NCBI GenBank assembly: GCA_025499705.1
Contig: JAFMVE010000017.1
Span: forward strand, 39,853 to 103,852
Length of the DNA stretch: 64,000 bases
DNA from: Carboxylicivirga caseinilyticus
GTDB taxonomy: Bacteria > Bacteroidota > Bacteroidia > Bacteroidales > Marinilabiliaceae
Reading direction: 5' to 3'
The notes under the pieces are model-generated. The model ran no database searches. It was not told the DNA's origin and worked only from the letters and a program-made list of their open reading frames with translations. Numbering within the stretch: position 1 is the stretch's first letter; every line of letters begins with the position of its first letter. A program made the position numbers and the translations under genes. Shown piece by piece: positions 46,929 to 60,542 of the stretch.

Positions 46929-49900
46929 TTATTGCATGTTTGATGTGTTATCCCCTTTATACTTCGATGGTGTTGTCCCAAATTGTTCAACAAAACACTT
47001 GCGAAAATATGCTGCATCATTAAAACCAACTTTGGTGGCCGTTTCGCTAACCGAATAGTTTCCTGATTTCAATAATTGAGCCGCATACCTGATTCGGATG
47101 GAGCGGATAAAGGTGGCAATATTATCACCGGTGAAGGTTTTAATACGCCGATAAAGCGTGGGTTGGCTCATATGCATTTTTTCAGCCAACAAGGCGGTAT
47201 TGAATTGGGGATTGGTCAGGTTTTTCTCAACGATTTCAATCGCTTGTCTGATAAACTGTTCATTTTGCGGTTCAATTTCAATATTAGACGGCGATAGTGT
47301 GACTTTCTGACTGTAATATTGCTTTAAATGAGCTCTGTTTTTAAGTATGTTATCAACTTTTGTTAATAGGATTTCAGAAGTGAATGGTTTCGTAATGTAG
47401 TCATCGGCACCTGTTTCCAATCCTTCCAGCATATCACGTTCTTCACTTTTAGCCGTGAGCATTATCACTGGAATGTGGCAAAGATTGTCGTCTGTTTTAA
47501 TTGTCTCGCAGAGCTGGTGTCCATCCATTAAGGGCATCATCACATCTGTAATGATTAGGTCCGGCTGTTCTTTTTCAATCTGTATTAAAGCTTCTTTTCC
47601 ATTGGCAGCTTGTTGGATGGCATACTTGCTGCCAAGCAACAAGCCTAGATATTGGCGCAATTCATCGTGATCCTCAACAATCAGTACTTTAAAACTATTG
47701 GGCTCTTCATTTTGTGAAATAGTTGCTGCTGGTTGCTTTGTGGCTTCAGGAATCAAAGGCTCTTTAGTGGTTTGGCCTTCTCCTTTTTCTTTATTGCTCA
47801 AATGCTGATGGCCTAATGGTAATATTATAGTAAATTTCGCTCCTTTGCCCGGTTTACTTTTGACTGCAATGCTTCCATGATGCAGTTGTACAAGCTCTTT
47901 TACCAGTGAAAGACCAATGCCTGAGCCACTAATGTTCTTGACTGTCTGATTTTTACTTTGATAAAAGCGTTCAAATACTTTTTCGTGTTCAACTTTGGGA
48001 ATTCCGGGACCACTGTCTTTAACTGAGATTAGGCACTCGTCATTCTTGCATTTAACATGGATGGATACGTTGGTTTTTTCGGGAGAGAATTTAATGGCAT
48101 TTGATAGCAGGTTAGATACCACAATTTGCAGCTTCTCAACATCAAACCAAACTTTAGCAGAGGATTGATCAGAGTCAAAAATGAGCTGTACATTTCTCAT
48201 TTGCGCAAAAGCTTTAAAACGCTCTGTCAACTTTTCAATGAACTCGACAATATCATTTTCGGAAGCCTGGATCTGCATTTGTCCCACTTCTACTTTGCGT
48301 AAATCGAGCAGTTGTGAGATTAAATCGTACAAATGTGTAGCCTGTTGATGAACCGTCTCCAACTGGTTTTTTGCAAATTCTGGCAGCGATGAACTTTTTA
48401 GCAAATCTTTAACAGGTGCCAGTATCAATGTGAGAGGCGTTCGTAACTCATGAGATATATTGGTGAAAAAGCGCGATTTCATCTCGGCCAGCTCATGCTC
48501 TTTGTCCTTTTCTATTCGGGCGATGTTCAACTCATGTTCCAGCTCTTTACTCTGCAGCTCTAAATCTTTGGTCCGGTAGATTTGCTTCATGCGGTAGCGG
48601 TAGAAACCTGTTAATAGCAATACGATAGCTGTCACTATCAGTAATTGTCCCCACCAGCTGGCATACCAGGCCGGATAAATTGTTACTGCAAGTTGGGCCG
48701 GTTGCTCATTCCAAACTTCATCGCAGTTGGCAGCCAAAACCTCGAACCTGTATCTGCCCGGTTTCAAGTTGTTGAAGGTCACAGCTCCTTGCGTTCCATC
48801 AACCGTTGTCCAGGTATCCTCAAATCCTGACAAACGGTACATGTACCTATTGGATTTTTGATTGAGGTATGATAATCCAACGAAGTTGACGGCAAAGCTG
48901 TTTATGGGATGATGCAGTTCGATGGCAGACGTATATGGTGCAGCTTTGGTCAGAAGCACCTTCTTATTCACAGTCTCCATCATACGAACAGGATGGTTTT
49001 GTATCTCAATTTCGGTGATATAAACAGGCGTTGAATAGTCCCTTTGCTGAATACTATCCGGATGAAAGTATAACAGGCCTTTGTTGTTGCCAAAAATGAG
49101 TTGTCCATCGGGCGTTTTAAAAACAGCGCGCAGGTTATTGGCAATATAGTAGTTGGTAAACGTTTTTGTTTGGGTATTGAACTTTGAAATGCCTGAGTTG
49201 GTGCCAATCCATAGGTCATTAACTTGAGAAGTCAAACAAGCCACAAAATTATGGCATAAGCCATCACGCTTGTCAAAAAAGTGAATGGTTGAATGCATGG
49301 CATCGTAATAGCCCAGGGCACTTCTGTAACCAATCCAGATTCGGCCATCCGGCATCTGATGAAGTGCCCACACCTCTTTATTTCCCAAAATATCGGATGA
49401 GGTGTGTAAATCGTTGAACTGGTTGAAACGAAATGAATCAAGCTCCTGATAGATGAGCTTATTAAGTCCATTTTCTGAACCTATCCATAAGGCCTTCTCC
49501 TGATCTTCCAGTATGGCCCTGATGTTGTTTCCTGATAGTTGATACTTAATCTTTGAATTAGCTTGTGTCAGATGAAATTCATTATTGTCTCTGTCATAGA
49601 GGATTAAGCCATTGCTGGTTCCTAACCAAAAACGACCTTGACTGTCAATGGTTAAAGCTTGAATTCGTCCTTCCCAATTTTCTTTTTTTGCTGGTTTGAT
49701 TTCAATTTCCCGAACGATATCCTGTTCAGGTTGATAAAACAATAGCGACGATTCCAATGTACCAAACCAAATATTTCCAGACTCATCGGTAACGGATGAA
49801 AGAACAATGTCTGAAGGGATGAATCGCTTGCCTTTGCCGGAGGTAGAAAATTGTTCGATGCTGTTTGTTTGTTCAGTTGAAAGAGGCAGTTTTGTTTTCT

Positions 49901-51053
49901 TGATTCCCCCATGATAAAGGGCTATGTAGAGATTGTTCTGCCAATCTGAGCTGAAGCTTTTTACCTCGTATAGACTATTAAAGCGGATACGGCTGAAAAA
50001 CTGTTTCTCCAGGTTGATTTTAACTGCTCCACCACCGTGCGTGCCAATCCAGATAACGCCCGAAGGGTCCGCTAAAATCGAAATCACTCGGTTCTCCAGT
50101 TTATCTTTAAACAGCGGATGATCCCAATTATAGTGTTGACTCCTGGTTTTGTTATTTAGTATGTGGACTTGGTCTAAACCATCCCAGGTGGCAATCCAGT
50201 AGTCTCCACTATAATCCTTCACAACACCGTAAACATCCTTGTGGCTGATAATCGTATTGTCATTGGATTGATGGGCTATAACCACTGTTTCTCCCGTGGA
50301 CGGGTCTAAAATATAGATACCATGGCCAATGGTGGATATGATCAAATGATTGTCGATAAATGACAGGTTAGTAACAATGAACATGGGGTGCTCAGCATTG
50401 GAGCGTTCGAGTGGAAAGGAACGAAATGTATCGCTTGTAGGGTTGTAGCTAACAACCATGTTGGTATTGGTACCCATCCATAATTGGCTATCAGGCGCTT
50501 TGGCAATGCAGGAAAAAGTATCGTATAATAGGCCTCGGCTATTGGTTTTATTTCGCCATACAACATTGTAATCTTCAATCCTGCTGGCAAAATTAGCAAA
50601 CTTTAGAATAGCTAGTCCCGAAGATGTGGATAGAATAAACCCCTTGTTAAAATCACCCGAAACTCCATTCACAGGGATAGAGTTAAAAGTGTCGTCAGGA
50701 GCAGGATTGATTTTGATATGCGCCAGGAATGATTCAGTTGTTGGATCAAATACATACAATCCATTGGGAGAGCCAATCCATAAATAGCCATTGGGGCATT
50801 GGTAAAGACTGAGCACTTGAAGCGAACTTTTTTCAGGATAGTAGGATTTGATATTGAATCCATCATAACGATTGAGTCCGTCTGAAGTGCCAAACCATAT
50901 AAAGCCAGCTTGATCTTTAAGGATAGCGTTGACATTGTTGTCCGATAAACCTTCCTGCAAGGTAATGTACTCTGCATTGATGGAGTAGTCGGTGGCAGCT
51001 ACATACTGTATGAAGTATCCTAAAATAATGATCGCAAGAAGTCTTGAACGCAT
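46929..51053 (-). CDS. Hybrid two-component system (HTCS) sensor-regulator
   Basis: This 1374-residue one-protein system has a signal peptide and two periplasmic Reg_prop propellers (about 25-720) with repeated blocks like GFIWFGTSDGLNRYDG and GYLWIGSPNGLYVFDP. A Y_Y_Y domain (about 725-795) and a membrane helix (about 800-820, LLIVTAIVLLLTGFY) follow. The cytoplasmic part has HisKA (FFTNISHELRTPLTLI, His donor), HATPase (SGSGIGLSLVKELV), a receiver (about 1115-1235, IITDVMMPLMDGHQL with the phospho-Asp) and an AraC-type helix-turn-helix (about 1265-1365). HTCS proteins sense oligosaccharides. It is divergent from the GH2-sulfatase unit at 51337 and convergent to the sialic acid operon, so its prime target is probably the GH2 promoter. 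Confidence 0.95.
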   Translation of the reverse strand: MRSRLLAIIILGYFIQYVAATDYSINAEYITLQEGLSDNNVNAILKDQAGFIWFGTSDGLNRYDGFNIKSYYPEKSSLQVLSLYQCPNGYLWIGSPNGLYVFDPTTESFLAHIKINPAPDDTFNSIPVNGVSGDFNKGFILSTSSGLAILKFANFASRIEDYNVVWRNKTNSRGLLYDTFSCIAKAPDSQLWMGTNTNMVVSYNPTSDTFRSFPLERSNAEHPMFIVTNLSFIDNHLIISTIGHGIYILDPSTGETVVIAHQSNDNTIISHKDVYGVVKDYSGDYWIATWDGLDQVHILNNKTRSQHYNWDHPLFKDKLENRVISILADPSGVIWIGTHGGGAVKINLEKQFFSRIRFNSLYEVKSFSSDWQNNLYIALYHGGIKKTKLPLSTEQTNSIEQFSTSGKGKRFIPSDIVLSSVTDESGNIWFGTLESSLLFYQPEQDIVREIEIKPAKKENWEGRIQALTIDSQGRFWLGTSNGLILYDRDNNEFHLTQANSKIKYQLSGNNIRAILEDQEKALWIGSENGLNKLIYQELDSFRFNQFNDLHTSSDILGNKEVWALHQMPDGRIWIGYRSALGYYDAMHSTIHFFDKRDGLCHNFVACLTSQVNDLWIGTNSGISKFNTQTKTFTNYYIANNLRAVFKTPDGQLIFGNNKGLLYFHPDSIQQRDYSTPVYITEIEIQNHPVRMMETVNKKVLLTKAAPYTSAIELHHPINSFAVNFVGLSYLNQKSNRYMYRLSGFEDTWTTVDGTQGAVTFNNLKPGRYRFEVLAANCDEVWNEQPAQLAVTIYPAWYASWWGQLLIVTAIVLLLTGFYRYRMKQIYRTKDLELQSKELEHELNIARIEKDKEHELAEMKSRFFTNISHELRTPLTLILAPVKDLLKSSSLPEFAKNQLETVHQQATHLYDLISQLLDLRKVEVGQMQIQASENDIVEFIEKLTERFKAFAQMRNVQLIFDSDQSSAKVWFDVEKLQIVVSNLLSNAIKFSPEKTNVSIHVKCKNDECLISVKDSGPGIPKVEHEKVFERFYQSKNQTVKNISGSGIGLSLVKELVQLHHGSIAVKSKPGKGAKFTIILPLGHQHLSNKEKGEGQTTKEPLIPEATKQPAATISQNEEPNSFKVLIVEDHDELRQYLGLLLGSKYAIQQAANGKEALIQIEKEQPDLIITDVMMPLMDGHQLCETIKTDDNLCHIPVIMLTAKSEERDMLEGLETGADDYITKPFTSEILLTKVDNILKNRAHLKQYYSQKVTLSPSNIEIEPQNEQFIRQAIEIVEKNLTNPQFNTALLAEKMHMSQPTLYRRIKTFTGDNIATFIRSIRIRYAAQLLKSGNYSVSETATKVGFNDAAYFRKCFVEQFGTTPSKYKGDNTSNMQ

Positions 51054-54519
<3,466 letters not shown>

Positions 54520-54560
54520 CAAAACCCAGGCATCTAAAGCAGATACTAACTACATATCTA

Positions 54561-55634
54561 ATGAAAAAACAATATATACAGATGGCTTTATGTATAGCGC
54601 TTGTCGCCATACTGTTCGCCGGCTGTCAACCAGCAAAGAACCAGCAAGACCAAACGAAGCCAAATATCCTTTTCATCATGGCGGATGATCATTCGTTGCA
54701 GACTTTCAGTGCATACGATAATCGTTTTATTGAAACGCCTAATCTGGACAGGATTGGCGAAGAAGGTGCGATTTTCAGAAATAGTTTCGTGACGAATTCG
54801 ATTTGCGGACCAAGCCGTGCCGTTATGCTCACGGGTAAACACAGTCATAAAAACGGGCACATCAATAATTCATTGACCTTTGATGGAAGTCAGGTGACTT
54901 TTCCAAAGCTATTGCGTGCAAATGGTTATCAAACCAGCATTGTGGGTAAATGGCACCTGAGAAGTTTGCCTACCGGATTCGATAACTACGAGGTGTTGAT
55001 TGGTCAGGGTGATTACTATAATTCTGATTTTATTACCAATGGAGATACGATTCCTTCAGAAGGCTATGTGACCAATGTGATTACAGATAAAAGCATCAAC
55101 TGGCTTGCAAATCGTGATGCTGAAAAACCCTTCTGCCTGTTAGTGCACCATAAGGCTACACACCGTATCTGGCAACCCGACACAGCTTTGTTTAAGCTGT
55201 TTAAAAACCAGGAGTTTGATGTGCCTGAAACATTCTTTGATGATTATCAGAACCGTCAGGCAGCGGCAGAACAGCGCATGCACATCGCCAATGATATGGA
55301 TCTGGTATATGACCTTAAATTATTGGATGAAGAAGGGGAGATTCAAACTAAGTATCGTAAGAACTACGAACACATGATCGCCCAGCTGACACCTGAACAA
55401 CGCGAGGCCTGGGACAAAGAATATGATCCTATTATTGAAGATTTCAAATCGAGAAACCTCGAAGGCAAAGAGCTGGCACTATACAAATATCAGCGATATA
55501 TGCAGGATTACCTGCGTTGTGTGGCGTCGGTTGACAATAATATCGGGCGTTTATTAGACTATCTGGAGGAAAAAGGTGAGTTGGATAATACATTGATTGT
55601 CTATACTTCCGATCAGGGCTTCATCTATAGCTGA
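54561..55634 (+). pseudogene. S1 sulfatase, truncated at 55617 by a rearrangement junction
   Basis: The lipoprotein signal (lipobox FAGC) is followed by NILFIMADDHSLQTFSAYD (metal site) and SICGPSRAVMLTGKHSHK, the C-G-P-S-R formylglycine site. GKWHL is also present. The frame is normal up to LIVYTSDQGF, the distal metal-binding strand. It then runs into three unrelated residues (IYS) and a stop, where related sulfatases continue with a Gly-x-His-Gly segment and about 130 more residues. The break coincides with sequence that in another frame begins the GH27 fragment. The remaining 357 residues lack the C-terminal subdomain and the distal metal/active-site His, so activity is doubtful. It is 41 bp downstream of the GH2 gene, in the same operon. 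Confidence 0.85.
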
Positions 55635-56232
55635 TTCCTGGCGTATATCTGGAGATATAGATAATAAGTTTCATTCAATTTTGCATATTATTGATTTAAA
55701 TGCCGATTTATGGAAATACGCTTCTCCAGGTCATTTTAATGATATGGATATGTCACAAGTAGGAAGGGGAATGAGTTATGAAGAAGATAAAGCCCACTTT
55801 TCTATGTGGTGTATGATGAATTCCCCATTGATGTCAGGAAACGATTTGAGTACCATATCAAAAGAAACACTTGACATATTAACCAACAAAGAAATAATAG
55901 CCTTAAATCAGGATCCACTTTGCTACCAGGCACGTAGAATAATTGACCAGGGTGATTTGGAAATTTGGGGTAAACCCCTGGGGTCAACAATGAGTGGTGA
56001 AGTGGCCGTGGCTTTACTTAACCGTAGTGAAACAGACCAGTCTATTGAATTTGATTTAGAAGCAGTGGGGATAGATGCAGAAAAAGGATATTCATATAGG
56101 GATATTTGGGCTTCATATACTTCGGAGCAAATGAAAGATACTAAACTATGTTTTGAAGTACCTGCGCATGGTGTTGTTGTTTTGCGTATCAAAGGGCACT
56201 CATTGCCATTTAACTTTTATCAATACAAATAA
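55614..56232 (+). pseudogene. GH27 alpha-galactosidase, C-terminal fragment
   Basis: Starting in the frame of GCT at 55618, ASSIADSWRISGDI and NDMDMSQVGRG match the GH27 barrel after its nucleophile strand; the Asp in SGDI is the family acid/base. SMWCMMNSPLMSGNDLSTIS and EIIALNQDP are further GH27 signatures, and a C-terminal beta-sandwich ends with GVVVLRIKGHSL. The N-terminal half, with signal peptide and catalytic nucleophile Asp, is absent. It is out of frame with the sulfatase, so no fusion protein is made. About 205 residues remain. The gene was probably upstream of, and co-transcribed with, the GH20 gene that follows 8 bp later. Confidence 0.85.
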
Positions 56233-56240
56233 TAATATAA

Positions 56241-58541
56241 ATGATGAAGAGGATAATAATTATACTAGTTGCGATGATTATTGGTGTTGAATTGTTCGCT
56301 CAAAAACCGATAAGTATTATACCAAAACCGGTTTTTATTCAACAGCATACAGGAACATTTGAAATTGATGAAAAAACATCTGTTCACTTTGATACTGATC
56401 AGCTTGAATTAAAAGATGCTGTTTCTTTTTTTAAGCAAGCCATAAAAAGTATATCAGGCTATGAGCTGGCAGAAAATGGTGACTCAAAATCTATAATCCA
56501 ATTCATTTTAGATACTCAAAGTGGTATCTATCCTGAGGGTTATAATCTGGTTGTGGAAGATAATTTAATAACACTAAAGGCTGGTGATAAGGCTGGTTTA
56601 GTATATGGAATACAATCTTTGTTGCAAATATTACCACCTGTTCGAACAAATGCAGCATTGGAAATTCCCTGCATGACAATCGACGATTATCCGCGTTTTA
56701 AATGGCGAGGTATGCATTTGGATGTAAGTCGTCATTTTTTCGGACCTGAAGTAATCAAAGAGTATATAGACCTGATGGCCTCTTATAAATTAAATGTATT
56801 TCACTGGCATTTAGTAGATGATACAGGATGGCGTATTGAAATAAAGAAATATCCAAAATTAACCAGCGTTGGTGCCTGGAGAGTAGATTATAACCATATT
56901 CCGTGGAGTCAACGTCCGCAGGCTAAACCAGGAGAAACACCTGATTATGGCGGCTATTATACACAGGAACAAATTAAGGAAATTGTTGAGTATGCGGCTC
57001 TTAGAAATATAACCATAGTTCCTGAAATAGAAATGCCCGGACATATCGCATCTGCAATTGCTGCCTATCCTGAGTTATCGTGTAATCAAAAAGCACAATT
57101 ACCTTTAACAGGAGGTGATTATACAGGTATTTCATCAAACTATTGTGCGGGTAACGATTCAGTTTTTGATTTTCTTGAAAATATCTTAACAGAAGTAATT
57201 GATTTGTTTCCTTCTACTTATATTCATATTGGGGGAGATGAAGTAAATAAAACTTCATGGGAAAAATGTGAACGTTGTCAAAAAAGAATACATGATGAAG
57301 GTTTGAAAGATGAGCATGAACTTCAAAGCTACTTTATTAAAAGGATTGAAAAGTTTTTGTTAAGTAAGAATCGTAAATTAATTGGCTGGGACGAAATACT
57401 TGAAGGTGGTTTAGCTCCCCAGGCAACCGTGATGAGCTGGCGTGGAGAATCCGGAGGAGTCGAAGCAGCAAAGATGGGACACGATGTTGTGATGACTCCC
57501 GGAAAACCTTGTTATTTTGATCACTATCAGGCTGGACCGGCAGGAGAACCTTTGGCTATTGGTGGTTTTAATACCCTAAAAACAGTTTACGATTATGAGC
57601 CTATACCTGCTGCCCTTCCTACAGATAGTAAACAACATGTTTTAGGTGCACAGGCCAATGTGTGGACTGAGTATATTCCAACAGTATCTCATTTAGAATA
57701 TATGGTATTGCCTCGTATGGCAGCTTTGGCAGAAGTAGTATGGTCACCTGCAGAAAATAAAGATTGGATTGATTTTAACAAGCGTATACAGCAACACTTT
57801 AAGACGTATGAGCAAAAAGGTTTGAATTATTGTGCAGGAAATGCAACAGTTGCTATTAAACCTGTTTCCAGCAATGGGAGTTTGCAGGTTGAGCTTTCAA
57901 CAGAACTCCCTAGTGCTGAAATTTACTATACTATAGATGGAAGTGAACCAGGTAATAAAAGTTCAAAGTATTCAGAACCAGTGAATATAACCTCGTCAGC
58001 CTATTTAAAAGCTGTTTCTGTTGTAAATGGCAAAGTGATGGGGCAGGAAGCTGCAAGTCAGCATTTCGTTGTTCACCAGGCTGTAGGTCATAATGTTGAT
58101 TATTTAAATCCAGTTAGCAGATATTACCAGGCTGATGGACCAAACTCGTTAACAGATGGAGTTAGAGGTACAGGAAATGTTGGAAAGTATTGGCATGGTA
58201 TTGTCGGAAAAGACCTTGTAGCTACTATAGATCTTGGAGAGGTAAAAGATGTGGGTAGTATTGCTTTAGGGTGTTTGCAGAAGTATGTTGATTGGATTTT
58301 TATGCCTGAGAAAGTTGTATTTGAAACGTCTGTTAATGGACGAAAATATAAGCAGGTTGGAGAAGTCCTTAACCCGGTAGCTCCAGGAGAAGCAGAAAAG
58401 ATTTACGATTTTAAAGTGTCTGTTGAAGCATTAAAGGCTCGTTTTATAAGGGTAAGTGCAGTCAGTACCGTGTGTCCTGAGGGCCATAGTGGAGCAGGCA
58501 AGCCAGCCTGGATATTTGCTGATGAAATTATTGTGGAATAA
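56241..58541 (+). CDS. GH20 beta-N-acetylhexosaminidase with chitobiase-C and discoidin-like domains (second copy)
   Basis: This 766-residue protein has a signal peptide (MMKRIIIILVAMIIGVELFAQ), a GH20b domain (about 25-150), a TIM barrel (about 150-520), a chitobiase/hexosaminidase C-terminal-type domain (about 540-605, IYYTIDGSEPGNKSSKY) and an F5/8 type C-like domain (about 620-766). FHWHLVDDTGWRIEI, EIEMPGHIASAIAAYPELS and IHIGGDEVNKTSWEKC give the catalytic Asp-Glu pair. It is not a close duplicate of the GH20 at 37146, and its domain layout differs. Its low G+C, like the GH27 fragment, suggests both came from a different locus than the DNA before 55617. It also leaves the sialic acid operon's regulation unclear. 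Confidence 0.92.
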   Translation: MMKRIIIILVAMIIGVELFAQKPISIIPKPVFIQQHTGTFEIDEKTSVHFDTDQLELKDAVSFFKQAIKSISGYELAENGDSKSIIQFILDTQSGIYPEGYNLVVEDNLITLKAGDKAGLVYGIQSLLQILPPVRTNAALEIPCMTIDDYPRFKWRGMHLDVSRHFFGPEVIKEYIDLMASYKLNVFHWHLVDDTGWRIEIKKYPKLTSVGAWRVDYNHIPWSQRPQAKPGETPDYGGYYTQEQIKEIVEYAALRNITIVPEIEMPGHIASAIAAYPELSCNQKAQLPLTGGDYTGISSNYCAGNDSVFDFLENILTEVIDLFPSTYIHIGGDEVNKTSWEKCERCQKRIHDEGLKDEHELQSYFIKRIEKFLLSKNRKLIGWDEILEGGLAPQATVMSWRGESGGVEAAKMGHDVVMTPGKPCYFDHYQAGPAGEPLAIGGFNTLKTVYDYEPIPAALPTDSKQHVLGAQANVWTEYIPTVSHLEYMVLPRMAALAEVVWSPAENKDWIDFNKRIQQHFKTYEQKGLNYCAGNATVAIKPVSSNGSLQVELSTELPSAEIYYTIDGSEPGNKSSKYSEPVNITSSAYLKAVSVVNGKVMGQEAASQHFVVHQAVGHNVDYLNPVSRYYQADGPNSLTDGVRGTGNVGKYWHGIVGKDLVATIDLGEVKDVGSIALGCLQKYVDWIFMPEKVVFETSVNGRKYKQVGEVLNPVAPGEAEKIYDFKVSVEALKARFIRVSAVSTVCPEGHSGAGKPAWIFADEIIVE

Positions 58542-58693
58542 AATATATCTTCAATATATGGCAAACAAGTACGAATGATGTATAACTTTTTGACCGCACA
58601 TGAAGGAATCTGAATATAGCCTTATTTTTTGGTGTCTTCGAACACTCACAAAGTGAATAGATGGAAATTACAAATTAATTGAGATTAACATGA
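58542..58693. other. Junction region before the ATPase remnant
   Basis: Between the GH20 stop and the first in-frame codon of the ATPase fragment there is no gene and no readable start of the ATPase. The missing N-terminal ATPase coding sequence suggests a second deletion junction here. Confidence 0.4.
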
Positions 58694-59506
58694 AATGATA
58701 TTGAAATAAGGCCTGATAATTATACAAAGAAGTTTTTGTTGCTAAGGAATAATGAGAATGCTTCAAATCTAAGTGAAGGAGAAAAGACTGCTATTGCATT
58801 TTCTCATTTTCTTGTTTCAATTAAAGCACTTGAATCAAAAGGTAAGTTTAAAGACTATGTTGTTTTCGTTGATGACCCAATTTCAAGTTTGGATGGGAAT
58901 CATATTTTCCAAATAAATTCCCTGTTGAAAGAAGTATTTTTCACAAATGACAATCCAGGAAATGAATGGAAACTAAAATGTTATCAACTTTTTTTATCGA
59001 CACATAATTTTGAATTTTTCAATCTTTTACGTGAATTACCAATGGACAAACCAACAAAAGAATCAAAATATTATATAGAAAGGTCTTTCGTCGATAATAG
59101 TTCAACATTAAAGCCATTACCACTAGTATTAGATAAATTCAAATCAGAATATCATTTTCTTTTTAAAGAAATTTTTGATTTTAGTTTACTGAAAAAACCA
59201 CTTAAATCCGAGAAATTATTATTGATCCCAAACATATTAAGGAGATTTTTAGAAATGTATACACTTACAAAATATCCAAGTACGGATAATGTAGATAGAA
59301 GATCAGATAAAATCTTCACTTCTGAAATTTCTAAGAGAATATGTAAACCTTTCCATTATTTTAGCCATTTGGATAACATTGATAGAATTGGCAAACAGAG
59401 TGAATTTGTTGCTGATATTCCTGTAGCTTGTAAGGAATTAATTAATCAAATTAAAAGAAAAGACAAATTACATTTTGAAGCCTTGAAAAATGCAGTAAAC
59501 AATTAA
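58694..59506 (+). pseudogene. AAA_13 (RloC/PrrC-like) ATPase, C-terminal remnant
   Basis: The frame opens after a TGA at 58691 and the family sequence is readable from the start (NDIEIRPDNYTKKFLLLRNN), so a TTG at 58736 is not a natural start. ASNLSEGEKTAIAF is the ABC signature loop, KDYVVFVDDPISSLD the Walker B and D-loop, and LFLSTHNFEFF the H-loop. The Walker A half and coiled coil are gone. The C-terminal LRRFLEMY segment with later FHYFSHLDN gives an Arg-x3-Glu ... His set like that of PrrC/RloC anticodon nucleases, though many AAA_13 proteins share it. It is 4 bp from the next gene. Without a P-loop the product cannot bind ATP alone. Confidence 0.7.
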
Positions 59507-59510
59507 AACT

Positions 59511-60542
59511 ATGTCTACAATAAAAATAAATCAACAACTCAAACGAATCGAAATAAAAGAATTTGAAATTGAAAATCAAGTTGTATTTAATTATTTCGAT
59601 AATCTGCCTGCAAATCAACGTGATGAAAAATTACTACGAGCAATTTATATTGGAGTACTAGCTTTAATGGAAGATAGAATTTCATCATTCCTTTCAAAGA
59701 CTTCGAATGAACTTGGTACCGAATTAGAAAGTCTGAAGATGATTTTTGAAATGAAAAAAGAGCTTTTTTATAAGTCAACAATCAAAGGCACCTTGGCAGA
59801 AGATGAAATTGCAGAGTTTCTCAATCAATATTTCACTGATAAAAGATTAAAAGATCGTGCATATCTGACTGGAAATACTGCAGGTAATTTACCTAAAAAT
59901 AAGACTGGTGATATAATTTGCGAGGTTAATGGCACTCCAGATTTAAAAATCGCAATTGAATGTAAATTCGATAAAAGTGTTAGATTGGGCGACATAGAAA
60001 GCAAAGAAATTTTTACTCGTAAATCAGATACGGCATGGAGTCAGTTAATTGAAGCACAAGCTAACAGAGACAGTAAAGTAAGCTTGATAGTATTTGATAT
60101 TTCATTAATAGAAAATTCAATTTTAAGGAATTTTGAAAATGTCGGTTATATTTCGGGAATTGGTTTTATTGCGATAATTGATTCTCAAAAAGGAAGCTAT
60201 TCTAATTTAGCAATAGCTTATATGTTGGCTAGAGACATCGCATTAAATGCGAAAGAAATGGAGTTGGATAAAGATATTTTAGGAATGATTATCAACAGAA
60301 TTATTAAAGATATTAATGAAGTTCTTTCAATAAAATCTTTGGTTTTAAATAATATTGATAATAACAAAGCTGTTCTAAAGCAACTTGAAAAATCTATGCT
60401 TTTAATGGAATTTAATCAAGAATATCTAAAGAGGTTTTTAAATCAAGGAACATTGACAAAAAAAGACTTGTTGGATTTTTACACTGGTGAAGATATTAAA
60501 GATAAATACAGATTAATAGGAAAAGACATAGAATCAATATGA
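59511..60542 (+). CDS. PD-(D/E)xK nuclease-like protein, putative defence partner of AAA_13 ATPase
   Basis: I recognise no named family for this 343-residue cytoplasmic protein. The middle part fits a restriction-endonuclease-like core: GTLAEDEIAEFLNQYF (E97/E99 helix), NKTGDIICEV (D134), IAIECKFDK (E150-x-K152) and TAWSQLIEA (Q178) after it, in the order and spacing of PD-(D/E)xK enzymes. The N-terminal about 85 and C-terminal about 100 residues are helical and charged, possibly coiled coil. It follows the AAA_13 remnant by 4 bp, so the pair was probably a two-gene defence unit. Codon use is A+T-rich, unlike the sialic acid operon. Nuclease activity is a prediction from motif order. Confidence 0.65.
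   Translation: MSTIKINQQLKRIEIKEFEIENQVVFNYFDNLPANQRDEKLLRAIYIGVLALMEDRISSFLSKTSNELGTELESLKMIFEMKKELFYKSTIKGTLAEDEIAEFLNQYFTDKRLKDRAYLTGNTAGNLPKNKTGDIICEVNGTPDLKIAIECKFDKSVRLGDIESKEIFTRKSDTAWSQLIEAQANRDSKVSLIVFDISLIENSILRNFENVGYISGIGFIAIIDSQKGSYSNLAIAYMLARDIALNAKEMELDKDILGMIINRIIKDINEVLSIKSLVLNNIDNNKAVLKQLEKSMLLMEFNQEYLKRFLNQGTLTKKDLLDFYTGEDIKDKYRLIGKDIESI

Noticed and set aside
54561..56232. A true sulfatase-GH27 fusion enzyme
   Set aside because: The two parts are in different frames and the sulfatase frame stops at 55634, so no single product is made.
58736..59506. Intact short ATPase starting at TTG 58736
   Set aside because: Family sequence continues upstream of that codon to a stop, and the Walker A region is absent, so it is a truncated gene.
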